A stretch of DNA of 64,000 nt, from assembly GCF_945869175.1 (NCBI RefSeq), contig NZ_CAMBNZ010000006.1:1-64000 (forward strand). Reading direction: 5' to 3'. This document shows, piece by piece, positions 56,801-64,000 of the stretch. The stretch comes from Limnohabitans sp. Rim8. GTDB taxonomy: Bacteria > Pseudomonadota > Gammaproteobacteria > Burkholderiales > Burkholderiaceae_C. Numbering within the stretch: the stretch's first letter is position 1; the number at the start of each line of letters is the position of its first letter. The notes under the pieces are model-generated. The model saw only the letters and a program-made list of their open reading frames with translations. It did not search any database and was not told the origin of the DNA. The translations under genes and the position numbers were made by a program.

Positions 56801-58470
56801 GCTTGTTCCTTGGTGTATCCGAGTGCACTGTCCTTGGCGCGGTCTTGAACCGAGCGTTCCGCAGGCTCACCCCAGCCGCCGCCACCGGGTGTTTGCAGGC
56901 GCACACGGTCGCCCTTTTTCAATTGGATGCCCAGCATCTTCGAGACCATGGGCGGGGTCTTCCACGCGCCGCTCTGGCAATACTCAAACACATTGGGCAA
57001 TGCGGGTTGACCGCCGTGTATGCCTTTGGGCGCCGACTTGCCGCGCTCGCCAAAGATGAAGGCTTCGGCGCTGTCTTCGAGCAATTCGATCTCGTAGATC
57101 GCCCCTAGACCACCCCGGTGTTGGCCGTCGCCACCCGAGCCGGGGCGCAAGGCCCACTGGGTGAAACGCACCGGGTAGGCCGCTTCCAAAATTTCCATCG
57201 GCGGGATCGTGGCGGTGGAGATCGGCGCGTTGCCGTGTGACAGACCATCGCCATCCGAATGGCCGCCATGGCCGCCGCCAAAAAAGCTGAACATCACCCA
57301 GCGCTGGCCTTTGCGCTTCTCGTCCGTACGGTGGCCCGCGATCGACAAGGCGTTGATGGTGCCGTAGGCATGGGCCACGGCCCGCTGCGGATCGGCCAAG
57401 GCGGTGGCGCTGAAGATCACGTCGATCATGCGCAAAATGGTTTCGGTGTAACCGCCCACTGGACGGGGCCGCGAGGCGCTGATGACCAAGCCATCGGGGA
57501 TGATGAAGTCCACCGCATCGAGCACGCCTGCGTTGGCGGGCACATCGGGGAACACATGCTTCAAAGCCACGTAACAAGCGGCCACCGCCGTGGCCCGCGA
57601 GATGTTCACCGGGCCTGCGCACTGCGCCGAGGTTCGCGAAAAATCGAGCGTGAGACGGTCACCGTTCACCGTCATGTCGAGCGCGATGGTCAGCAACTCG
57701 TCTTTCACGCCGTCGTTGTCCAGCACGTCTTCAAAACTGTAACGGCCATCGGGCAAGCTGCCGATGTGCGAGCGCATCAAGCGCACAGCGCGTGTGCGCA
57801 GCTCGACCAAGGCTTGTGCCACTTTGGCATCGCCATATTCGTCCAGCAAACCATCGAGGCGGCGTGCGCCCAGCTCCAGCGCAGCCAACTGGCCGTTCAA
57901 ATCTCCCCACAGGCTGTCGGGCAGGCGGGTGTTCGCGCGCAAAATGGCCAGCACATCGTCGTCGAGCGCGCCGCCGCGCAAGATGCGCACCGGCGGGATC
58001 TGCACCGCTTCTTGCCAGCACTCGGTTGCGGCCGGGTTGTAGTTGCCGGGCACCGCACCGCCCACATCGTGCCAGTGCGCGGCCGAGGCCAAAAAGCAAT
58101 ACAACTGCCCCTGACGAAAGCAGGGCTTGACCAGTTTGAAGTCATTGGCGTGCGTGCCGCCCTCATACGGGTCGTTGAACAACCACACATCGCCCGGCTG
58201 CATGCCACCGCGCTCAGCGGCCACACGCATGGCTGCCCGTACGGCAAAAGCCATGGCCCCCACGAACACCGGCAAACCTGACTTACCCTGAATCAGGGTA
58301 TCGCCGGTGATGGCGTCGTACAGACCGTGGCAGGCGTCATGTGCTTCGGCAATGATGGGGTTGAAGGCGCTGCGGTACAGCGTCGCGTCCATCTCGTCCG
58401 CAATTTGTTCGAGCCGACCGCGCAGCACGGCAAGGGTCACAGGGTCCATCACTGTCTCGTTGGGATTCAT
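56797..58470 (-). CDS. Hydantoinase/oxoprolinase subunit B (HyuB family)
   Basis: A 557-residue partner of HyuA. Seen: AEHDACHGLYDAITG-like HDACHGLYDA, DVWLFNDPYEGGTHANDFKL, GAVPGNYNPAATECWQEAVQ, and the late RPGSGGDGQHRGGLGAIYEI with a final LQTPGGGGWGEP. These are the metal-site and glycine-rich signatures of the B subunit. Start 58470 (MNPNETVMDP) overlaps the leuD-like stop by four bases; codons upstream lack similarity. Confidence 0.93.
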   Translation of the reverse strand: MNPNETVMDPVTLAVLRGRLEQIADEMDATLYRSAFNPIIAEAHDACHGLYDAITGDTLIQGKSGLPVFVGAMAFAVRAAMRVAAERGGMQPGDVWLFNDPYEGGTHANDFKLVKPCFRQGQLYCFLASAAHWHDVGGAVPGNYNPAATECWQEAVQIPPVRILRGGALDDDVLAILRANTRLPDSLWGDLNGQLAALELGARRLDGLLDEYGDAKVAQALVELRTRAVRLMRSHIGSLPDGRYSFEDVLDNDGVKDELLTIALDMTVNGDRLTLDFSRTSAQCAGPVNISRATAVAACYVALKHVFPDVPANAGVLDAVDFIIPDGLVISASRPRPVGGYTETILRMIDVIFSATALADPQRAVAHAYGTINALSIAGHRTDEKRKGQRWVMFSFFGGGHGGHSDGDGLSHGNAPISTATIPPMEILEAAYPVRFTQWALRPGSGGDGQHRGGLGAIYEIELLEDSAEAFIFGERGKSAPKGIHGGQPALPNVFEYCQSGAWKTPPMVSKMLGIQLKKGDRVRLQTPGGGGWGEPAERSVQDRAKDSALGYTKEQA

Positions 58471-58970
58471 GCGGGCTTCCTTTGTTTGAGCAGGGGGAGC
58501 AAGCCCCCTGCGTCGACCATGTCCATCAAAAATTCGGGGATAGGCGCACAAGCCAGGCGCTGGCCATTGGCGCGCACCAACACGGGGGTGTCGCCATCCA
58601 ACAGCATGCCCAAGCGCTCGCCCTCTTGGATCTTGTCAGCGTCCAGGCAGGTCAAAAGCAACAGGCCTAAATTGAAAGCGTTGCGAAAATACAGGCCGCT
58701 GTATGAAGGTGCAATCACCGCCGCCAGGCCCAAGTGCTTCAGCACACCGGCGGCCTGCTCGCGCGATGAGCCGATGCCGAAGTTGGCCCCTGCCACGATC
58801 ACATCGCCCTCACGGACACCGGATGCGAAATCGCTGCGCACCGCCTCAAGGCAATGCCAGCCGATCACTTCCAGGCCATGCTTCATGTAAGCGCCCGGGG
58901 CCAGGGCATCGGTGTCCACATCGGCACCCAAGCGCCAAGCCCGTGCGTTGTGAAATGCGCGCTGCATCAT
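58467..58970 (-). CDS. LeuD-like small subunit of an aconitase-family hydro-lyase
   Basis: A 167-residue swivelling domain. Opening AWRLGADVDTDALAPGAYMK matches the LeuD start (usually W..G..IDTD.I.PG.Y). GANFGIGSSREQAAGVLKHL is the conserved substrate-carboxylate loop with SSREQA, and IAPSYSGLYFRNAFNLGL follows. Paired with the next gene upstream it forms a two-subunit hydratase of the isopropylmalate/homoaconitate/dimethylmaleate/maleate hydratase type. The catabolic neighbours make leucine synthesis unlikely as its role. Confidence 0.9.
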   Translation of the reverse strand: MMQRAFHNARAWRLGADVDTDALAPGAYMKHGLEVIGWHCLEAVRSDFASGVREGDVIVAGANFGIGSSREQAAGVLKHLGLAAVIAPSYSGLYFRNAFNLGLLLLTCLDADKIQEGERLGMLLDGDTPVLVRANGQRLACAPIPEFLMDMVDAGGLLPLLKQRKPA

Positions 58971-60247
58971 GCGAGCACCTCGCGCGCATCGCAGATGTGC
59001 CCGCGCAAAGCCGAGGCCGCCACTGTGTAGGGCGAGGCCAAATACACATTCACGCTGGCCGGCCCCATGCGGCCTTTGAAGTTGCGGGCAGTGGTCGAAA
59101 TCACCGTCGATCCTTCAGGGAAAGTTGCGCCATAGCCTGCGCACGCGCCGCAACTGTTGGGCAACACGATGGCCCCGGCATCTTGCAGAATTTGCATCAC
59201 GCCTTCTTGCGTGGCTTGCGCTTGTTCACGGGCACTGGCTGGGGCCACCATGAGTTGCACACCGGCAGCCACGCGATGGCCCTTGAGCACCGACGCGGCA
59301 GCACGCAGGTCTTCCAGCTTGGCCCCGGTGCAGGCACCGATGTAAGCAATGCTGGGTTGGATGTCAGAAAAATCGGCCACATCCCGTGTGTTGGCCGGGC
59401 TGTGCGGCGCGGCCACTTGGGGGTTCAAGCGGTTGGCATCAAAATTGTGCTGCTCAAACTCGGCATCTTCGTCGGTATGCCACTGCTGGGCCCGGGTCAA
59501 ATGCGACTTGTCCACGCCCACATCCTGCAGGTATTTCAAGGTGGTTTCATCGGCCGCGATCAGACCCGCCTGCGCGCCCATCTCTGCACTCATGTTGGAG
59601 AGGGTCATGCGCTCGGCCATGGACAGTGCCTGCACGGCAGAGCCCGCAAACTCAACCGCTTGGTATTGGCCACCGTTCATGCCAAAGCGGCCCACCATGT
59701 GCAGCATCATGTCCTTGGCCGACACGCCATGTTGCAAGCGGCCCGACCAGTGCATGCGCAATGTGCGCGGCACCTGCACCCAAATTTGGCCCGTCACACA
59801 CACGCCCAACATCTCGGTCGCGCCGATGCCAAACATGTAGCAACCAAAAGCACCACCTGTTGGCGAATGCGAGTCGCCGCCCACGCCAAACATGCCGGGC
59901 TTCAAATGGCCTCGCTCAGGCAGCACCACATGGCAAATGCCTTCGCTGTCGATCACATGCGGCAATTGCCATTGTTTGGCTGTGTCACGGGTGAGCTGGA
60001 TGATCTTTTGGGCATCGGCGTCTTGTGCAGGCACATAGTGATCCAACACCAGCACCACTTTGTTTTTGTCCCAAATTTCAGCCCCCAACTCGTCGAGCAT
60101 GGGCTTGAGCCGACGTGGGCCAGACGAGTCGTGGAACATGGCCAGGTCCACCTGGCAGGTGACCACCTCACCCACGGCCACATGGGCGCGCCCCGACGCT
60201 CGGGCAATGAGTTTTTGAGCCAGGGTTTGCGACACAGCAGCGTTCAT
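58967..60247 (-). CDS. LeuC-like large subunit of an aconitase-family hydro-lyase
   Basis: A 426-residue subunit that carries the [4Fe-4S] cluster. Cluster cysteines are in IAYIGACTGAKLEDLRAAA and in NSCGACAGYGATFPEG (CxxC). FGVGGDSHSPTGGAFGCYMF is the DSH(S/T) substrate segment, and STTARNFKGRMG holds the late arginine region. The size (about 420) matches the archaeal/anaerobe-type LeuC and dimethylmaleate hydratase large subunit rather than the roughly 470-residue biosynthetic LeuC. It overlaps both neighbours by four bases. Confidence 0.9.
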   Translation of the reverse strand: MNAAVSQTLAQKLIARASGRAHVAVGEVVTCQVDLAMFHDSSGPRRLKPMLDELGAEIWDKNKVVLVLDHYVPAQDADAQKIIQLTRDTAKQWQLPHVIDSEGICHVVLPERGHLKPGMFGVGGDSHSPTGGAFGCYMFGIGATEMLGVCVTGQIWVQVPRTLRMHWSGRLQHGVSAKDMMLHMVGRFGMNGGQYQAVEFAGSAVQALSMAERMTLSNMSAEMGAQAGLIAADETTLKYLQDVGVDKSHLTRAQQWHTDEDAEFEQHNFDANRLNPQVAAPHSPANTRDVADFSDIQPSIAYIGACTGAKLEDLRAAASVLKGHRVAAGVQLMVAPASAREQAQATQEGVMQILQDAGAIVLPNSCGACAGYGATFPEGSTVISTTARNFKGRMGPASVNVYLASPYTVAASALRGHICDAREVLA

Positions 60248-61236
60248 TCGGGTTTCGCTCCAGCGTACTGAACCACCTTGCGCCAGCGAACAATCTCGCT
60301 GTCCACAAACCGGGCAAATTCTTCAGGGCTGTTGCCCACAGGTGTGGCCCCTTCGTTTTCGATGCGCCGCTTCACCTCAGGCGACTGCACTGCGGCACGT
60401 GCTGCATCGGCCAACTTTTTGGCCACATCGGGGCTCATGCGACCCGGGCCAAACAGGCCAAACCAGGCGCTGGACTCGTAGCCTGGCAGGCTCTCGCCAA
60501 TCGCGGGCACATCGGGGAATGCCGCCAGACGCTTGGCGCTGGTGACCCCCAGGGCCTTGAGTTTGCCCGCCTTGATGTGCGACTGCACATTGCCGACTGC
60601 CGCAAACATCAGGTCCACCTGACCGGCCAGCACGTCTTGCACCGCAGGAGCCGTGCCCCGGTAAGGAATGTTGACGATGAAAACGCCTGCCTGCATCTTG
60701 AACGCGTCGCCCGCCATGTGCAGCGACGAGCCCAGAGCCCCAATGGCAAAGTTCAGCTGGCCCGGCTTGGTTTTAGCCAGTTTGACCAACTCGGCCGCGT
60801 TGTTGGCGGACACCTTAGGGTGGGCCACCAAAATCGATGGCGAAGTGGACACCATGGTCAAGGGCGTGAAGTCTTTCACCGGATCGAAGGGCAAACTGGG
60901 GTACAGCGAAGCATTGATGGCATGGCTGGTGAAGCTCATGAGCAAGGTGTTGCCATCGGGTGCGGCCTTGGCCACGGCATCAGCAGCCAGATTGCCGCCC
61001 GCACCAGGCTTGTTTTCGACCACCACCGTGCGGCCCAGTTGCGAACCCAACACCTGCGCCAGGGTGCGGGCCATGGTGTCGGTGGTGCCGCCTGCGGGGG
61101 CACCCACCAAAATTTTGATGGGCGGTTGCGACTGGGCCTGAGCCCCTGCCGCCCAAGTGGCACCAACCAGAAACGTGCCCAACACCAACGCACGGCGCAT
61201 GGTCTTGGTTTGCTGCAAAGCAGATGTATGTGTCAT
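60244..61236 (-). CDS. Bug-family tripartite tricarboxylate transporter receptor
   Basis: A 330-residue periplasmic receptor with an N-terminal export signal (MRRALVLGTFLVGATWAAGA, cut at about AQAQ). Diagnostic Bug segments: IKILVGAPAGGTTDTMARTL, NKPGAGGNLAADAVAKAAPD and PYRGTAPAVQDVLAGQVDLM. The ATG at 61236 (MTHTSALQQT) has AAGGA seven bases upstream; an ATG at 61200 would start directly at the signal peptide. It is translationally coupled to the LeuC-like gene, so uptake and catabolism are expressed together. Confidence 0.92.
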   Translation of the reverse strand: MTHTSALQQTKTMRRALVLGTFLVGATWAAGAQAQSQPPIKILVGAPAGGTTDTMARTLAQVLGSQLGRTVVVENKPGAGGNLAADAVAKAAPDGNTLLMSFTSHAINASLYPSLPFDPVKDFTPLTMVSTSPSILVAHPKVSANNAAELVKLAKTKPGQLNFAIGALGSSLHMAGDAFKMQAGVFIVNIPYRGTAPAVQDVLAGQVDLMFAAVGNVQSHIKAGKLKALGVTSAKRLAAFPDVPAIGESLPGYESSAWFGLFGPGRMSPDVAKKLADAARAAVQSPEVKRRIENEGATPVGNSPEEFARFVDSEIVRWRKVVQYAGAKPE

Positions 61237-61324
61237 AAGGCTGTCCTTCGTGTCTTCCAATCCATCAGGTCCCTGCGGCAGGGGAACCCCAATGCCCTCA
61301 ATGCCCTCAAAGCACAATCTGGCC

Positions 61325-62035
61325 TCACATGCCCAGATAGGCTTGCCGCAGCGTGTCACTGGCCAACAACTGGGCCGGTGTGCCGCTGAAACGGATTTGC
61401 CCGTTTTCCATCACGTAAGCCCGGTCAGCGATGTCGAGCGACTGGCCCACGTTTTGCTCCACCAGCAAGATCGCCAGACCGCTGCTGCGCAGCTGAGCGA
61501 TCAGGCCAAACAACTCTTCCACCAACAAGGGGGACAAACCCAGCGATGGTTCGTCCAGAATCAACAAGCGCGGCTCGGCCATCAGACCCCGGCCAATGGC
61601 CAGCATCTGCTGCTCACCACCGCTCAAAGTGCCTGCCAACTGGGCCACGCGCTCTTTCAATCGTGGAAAGGTCTCGTAGACCTTGTCCAGGTTTTGCGCC
61701 CGCCGCTCACGGCCACGCGTGAAGGCACCCAGCTCCAGGTTCTCGTGCACGCTCAGGTTGGGAAACACCTTGCGGCCTTCGGGCACCTGGATCAGGCCGT
61801 GCTTGACCACCTGCCGTGAATGCAGTCCGGTGATGTCTTGACCGTTGAAAGCCACTTGTCCTGCGCGCGCGGCCACCAAGCCGCTGAGTGTGAGATTGAG
61901 CGTGGTCTTGCCCGCGCCGTTGCTCCCCAACAGCGCGACCAGTTCGCCGGGCATGACCTGCAGCGCCACACCGCGCAAGACCTCGACCACACCGTAGCCG
62001 GATTTGAGTCCCTGAACATTCAACAAAGCGTTCAT
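61325..62035 (-). CDS. livF: Branched-chain amino acid-type ABC transporter ATPase LivF
   Basis: A 236-residue ABC ATPase. Walker A GSNGAGKTTLNLTLSGL, the Q-loop region IQVPEGRKVFPNLSVHENLE, signature TLSGGEQQMLAIGRGLM, Walker B LLILDEPSLGLSPLLVEELF and the switch His position occupied by Gln in LLVEQNVGQSLDIADRAYVM, usual for LivF. Start 62035 (MNALLNVQGL) overlaps the livG stop by ATGA. It is the second ATPase of a LIV-type importer whose substrate need not be an amino acid. Confidence 0.93.
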   Translation of the reverse strand: MNALLNVQGLKSGYGVVEVLRGVALQVMPGELVALLGSNGAGKTTLNLTLSGLVAARAGQVAFNGQDITGLHSRQVVKHGLIQVPEGRKVFPNLSVHENLELGAFTRGRERRAQNLDKVYETFPRLKERVAQLAGTLSGGEQQMLAIGRGLMAEPRLLILDEPSLGLSPLLVEELFGLIAQLRSSGLAILLVEQNVGQSLDIADRAYVMENGQIRFSGTPAQLLASDTLRQAYLGM

Positions 62036-62808
62036 GCCTGAACCTCCTGGGCGGACTGCGCATGGGCTGTGTTCTTGTGCAAACGCTCGGCCGTGCCGTG
62101 GCCCAGATAAGCCTCGATCACAGCAGGGTTGTGGGTGACCTCGGCCGGGGTGCCCTGGGCAATCAGTTGTCCTTGGGCCAGCACCCAGACCTCTTGGGCC
62201 AGGCTCATCACCGCTTGCATGACGTGCTCGATCATCAGCACCGTCACACCGCTTTGTGCAATGCCTTGCACCACCGGGATCATCTCGGCGATTTCTTGCG
62301 GGTTCAATCCGGCCAGCACCTCGTCGAGCAGCAGCAAGCGGGGCCTCGTGGCCAATGCACGCGCCAGCTCCAGCCGCTTGCGCCCGGCCACCGTGAGGTC
62401 GCTGGCCAATTTGTCGAGCTGAGGCGTCAAGCCCACTTGCAGCGCGACCGACTCGGCAAATTCGAGCGCTTGCGAGCGGCCAGGCCAATGCAGGTGCGCC
62501 CCGACCGCGATGTTTTCGCGCACGGTTTGTGCTGCAAAGGGCTGCACGATCTGAAAAGTTCGCGTCAGGCCCATGCGGGCATTCAGGTGCGGTGGCTGGC
62601 CGGTGATGTCCTGACCGGTAAACAATACACGGCCCATGTCAGGGGTGAGAAAACCCGACATGAGCGCAAACAAGGTGGTCTTGCCCGCTCCGTTGGGGCC
62701 AATCAGGGCGCTCAAGCGCCCTTCGGTGACCGACATGCTCACGTTTTGCACCGCCTTGAGGCCACCAAAAGACTTGCCTAAGCCCTCGAGTTGCAGCAGC
62801 GTGCTCAT
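62032..62808 (-). CDS. livG: Branched-chain amino acid-type ABC transporter ATPase LivG
   Basis: A 258-residue ABC ATPase: Walker A GPNGAGKTTLFALMSGFLTP, GLTRTFQIVQPFAAQTVREN, the family's altered signature SDLTVAGRKRLELARALATR, Walker B LLLLDEVLAGLNPQEIAEMI and the switch MIEHVMQAVMSLAQEVWVL. The LDEVLAGL wording is seen in a LivG subgroup from catabolic operons. Start 62808 overlaps the livM stop by four bases. Confidence 0.93.
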   Translation of the reverse strand: MSTLLQLEGLGKSFGGLKAVQNVSMSVTEGRLSALIGPNGAGKTTLFALMSGFLTPDMGRVLFTGQDITGQPPHLNARMGLTRTFQIVQPFAAQTVRENIAVGAHLHWPGRSQALEFAESVALQVGLTPQLDKLASDLTVAGRKRLELARALATRPRLLLLDEVLAGLNPQEIAEMIPVVQGIAQSGVTVLMIEHVMQAVMSLAQEVWVLAQGQLIAQGTPAEVTHNPAVIEAYLGHGTAERLHKNTAHAQSAQEVQA

Positions 62809-63782
62809 GGTTTTTCTCCACCAGACTTGCCGCCACGCAGCCACTGCAGTGGTGTGATGGTGCCCAGCCCCGCAATGCCGCGCGGCAGGAACATCACGAT
62901 CACGATCAGCACCACGCCATATATCACCATATTGATGCCGGGCAACTGGCCAAACAGATTACGTGTCAGGTCGGCCAGGATGTGCAAGCTGACGGCCCCC
63001 AAAAGCGGCCCCCACAACGTGCCCAATCCGCCCACGATCGCGCCCACCAGGGCCTCGACCGAAGTGTGTGAACCAAATGCAATGGCCGGGTCGATGTACT
63101 GAAAGACCTGTACATAAAAAGCGCCACCAGCACCCATCAGGCCACCCGACAAAATGGTGGCGATCAGCTTGACGCTGAAGGGGTTCACGCCAATGGCTCG
63201 GGCCGCGTCTTCGTTGTCGCGCACGGCTTGCAGGTATGCGCCAAAGCGAGAGTGGCGCAGCCATGCAGTGATGCACAAGGCCAAGGCCACCAGCCCCAAC
63301 ATCAACCAAATGAACCCGGCGCGGCTGCCAAATTGCATATTGGACGCCGACTCCTTGAGCGGAAGCATCAAACCCACACCTGCGCCGGTAAAGGGCACCG
63401 AGGTGGCCAAAATCCTGAACACCTCGGCAAAGGCCAATGTGACCAAAGCAAAGTACGAACCCTTGAGCCCATATCGGAAAGAGGCTGCGCCCACGAAGGC
63501 GCCCACACCCGCCGCAAAGCCCATGGCCAAGGGCAAAGCCACCCAGGGGCTCAGACCCCACTGCATTTGCGCAATGGCTTGAACATAAGCACCGGTGCCA
63601 AAAAACAGCGCATGGCCAAACGAAAACTGTCCGCCATACCCCCCCAAGATGTTCCATGCTTGCGACAACAAACAGGCGTAAAGCGAGGTCATGACAAAGT
63701 TGAGCATCACCCCCGATTGCGTGAAAAAGGGCACCGCACCGACCACCACCACAAACAGCGCAATGTTGCGAAAGTCTTTCAT
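62805..63782 (-). CDS. livM: Branched-chain amino acid-type ABC transporter permease LivM
   Basis: A 325-residue permease with nine to ten hydrophobic segments. The family EAA-like stretch is AYLQAVRDNEDAARAIGVNP, followed by FSVKLIATILSGGLMGAGGA. SLYACLLSQAWNILGGYGGQFSFGHALFFG (cited in part as WNILGGYGGQFSFGHA) is the N-terminal LivM signature. It overlaps livH upstream and livG downstream by four bases each. Confidence 0.94.
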   Translation of the reverse strand: MKDFRNIALFVVVVGAVPFFTQSGVMLNFVMTSLYACLLSQAWNILGGYGGQFSFGHALFFGTGAYVQAIAQMQWGLSPWVALPLAMGFAAGVGAFVGAASFRYGLKGSYFALVTLAFAEVFRILATSVPFTGAGVGLMLPLKESASNMQFGSRAGFIWLMLGLVALALCITAWLRHSRFGAYLQAVRDNEDAARAIGVNPFSVKLIATILSGGLMGAGGAFYVQVFQYIDPAIAFGSHTSVEALVGAIVGGLGTLWGPLLGAVSLHILADLTRNLFGQLPGINMVIYGVVLIVIVMFLPRGIAGLGTITPLQWLRGGKSGGEKP

Positions 63783-64000
63783 GCCTTCGCTCCAAAAAAT
63801 CCTTGCGGTCTGAGCAAAAGTACCACAATGAAAATCACAAAAATGCCCACTTGGCCCAGGGACTCGCCCAACAGCAACCCCCCCAGCGACTCCACCACAC
63901 CAATCAGCAAACCACCCAGCAATGCGCCGGCAAAACTGCCCATGCCACCCAACACCACGATGGTGAAGGCCACCAAGACAAAACCATTGCCGACCTGCGG
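63779..64000 (-). CDS. livH: Branched-chain amino acid-type ABC transporter permease LivH (3' end only)
   Basis: The last 73 codons of a permease gene that continues past the right edge. The segment FTIVVLGGMGSFAGALLGGL followed by GVVESLGGLLLGESLGQVGI and LLLRPQGFFGAKA is the typical LivH C-terminus. The frame is open to the window edge. It overlaps livM by four bases. Whether a livK receptor gene lies upstream cannot be seen. Confidence 0.9.
   Translation of the reverse strand, partial: PQVGNGFVLVAFTIVVLGGMGSFAGALLGGLLIGVVESLGGLLLGESLGQVGIFVIFIVVLLLRPQGFFGAKA

Noticed and set aside
58467-60247. Calling the hydratase pair leucine-biosynthetic LeuCD
   Set aside because: The neighbours are catabolic and transport genes, leuB/leuA are absent, and the large subunit is shorter than the usual biosynthetic LeuC. 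The fold is shared but the role is not supported.
58703-60271. Long open frame (about 520 codons) on the forward strand
   Set aside because: Antisense to the leuD-like and leuC-like genes. It lacks any recognisable motif and starts inside a coding gene.

Overview
This window looks like chromosome from a betaproteobacterium of the order Burkholderiales, most likely a Comamonadaceae member of the Limnohabitans/Rhodoferax/Polaromonas kind. The clues are several Bug-type periplasmic receptors, the pyrR-pyrB-pseudo-dihydroorotase order, the dusB-fis-purH order, and the rubredoxin/thiD/hemL and ubiH-like/dsbC neighbourhoods. The assignment rests on gene content only; no search was run. The DNA is densely coded. 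Many genes overlap by ATGA, and several convergent pairs share or abut their stop codons. I see no rRNA, CRISPR array, transposase or prophage gene.

Layout. 1-12317 is mostly housekeeping: the 5' end of rplU, ispB, a leftward pyrimidine operon (yqgE-ruvX-pyrR-pyrB-pyrC'-plsC), photolyase, rubredoxin, thiD, hemL and small conserved genes, then a LysR regulator. 12480-19116 is a rightward pair for a ferredoxin-type indolepyruvate oxidoreductase followed by a complete DctPQM TRAP transporter. 19113-23257 is a leftward dusB-fis-purH-DEAD-helicase operon. 23892-30736 is a leftward catabolic operon (CoA transferase, crotonase, MDR dehydrogenase, two Bug receptors, class II aldolase, 2-hydroxyacid dehydrogenase). 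It diverges from a GntR/FCD regulator across a perfect 12-bp inverted repeat.

31712-37080 holds ychF, a UbiH-like monooxygenase, dsbC, a DUF3429 membrane protein and an M61 peptidase. 37077-40628 holds phenylacetate genes (paaK, paaI, paaG) and a divergent enoyl-CoA hydratase around a TetR-type palindrome. A tRNA-Met(CAU) gene and its terminator follow. 40881-44605 is a small catabolic/transport group. 44707-49962 is a MoxR/DUF58/VWA locus with a PDZ-less HtrA-type protease and a second VWA gene on the other strand. A decayed Bug receptor lies at 50764-51312.

51334-64000 is one uninterrupted leftward transcription unit that runs off the right edge: LIV-type ABC transporter (livH, M, G, F), Bug receptor, LeuC/LeuD-like hydratase, HyuB/HyuA, isochorismatase-fold amidohydrolase, FAD reductase-like protein, isocitrate-lyase/PEP-mutase-family lyase and a GNAT enzyme. 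I read it as uptake followed by ATP-driven ring opening, amide hydrolysis, reduction and/or hydration of an unsaturated dicarboxylate, and C-C cleavage. The substrate cannot be read from sequence. This is the best candidate here for an undescribed pathway.
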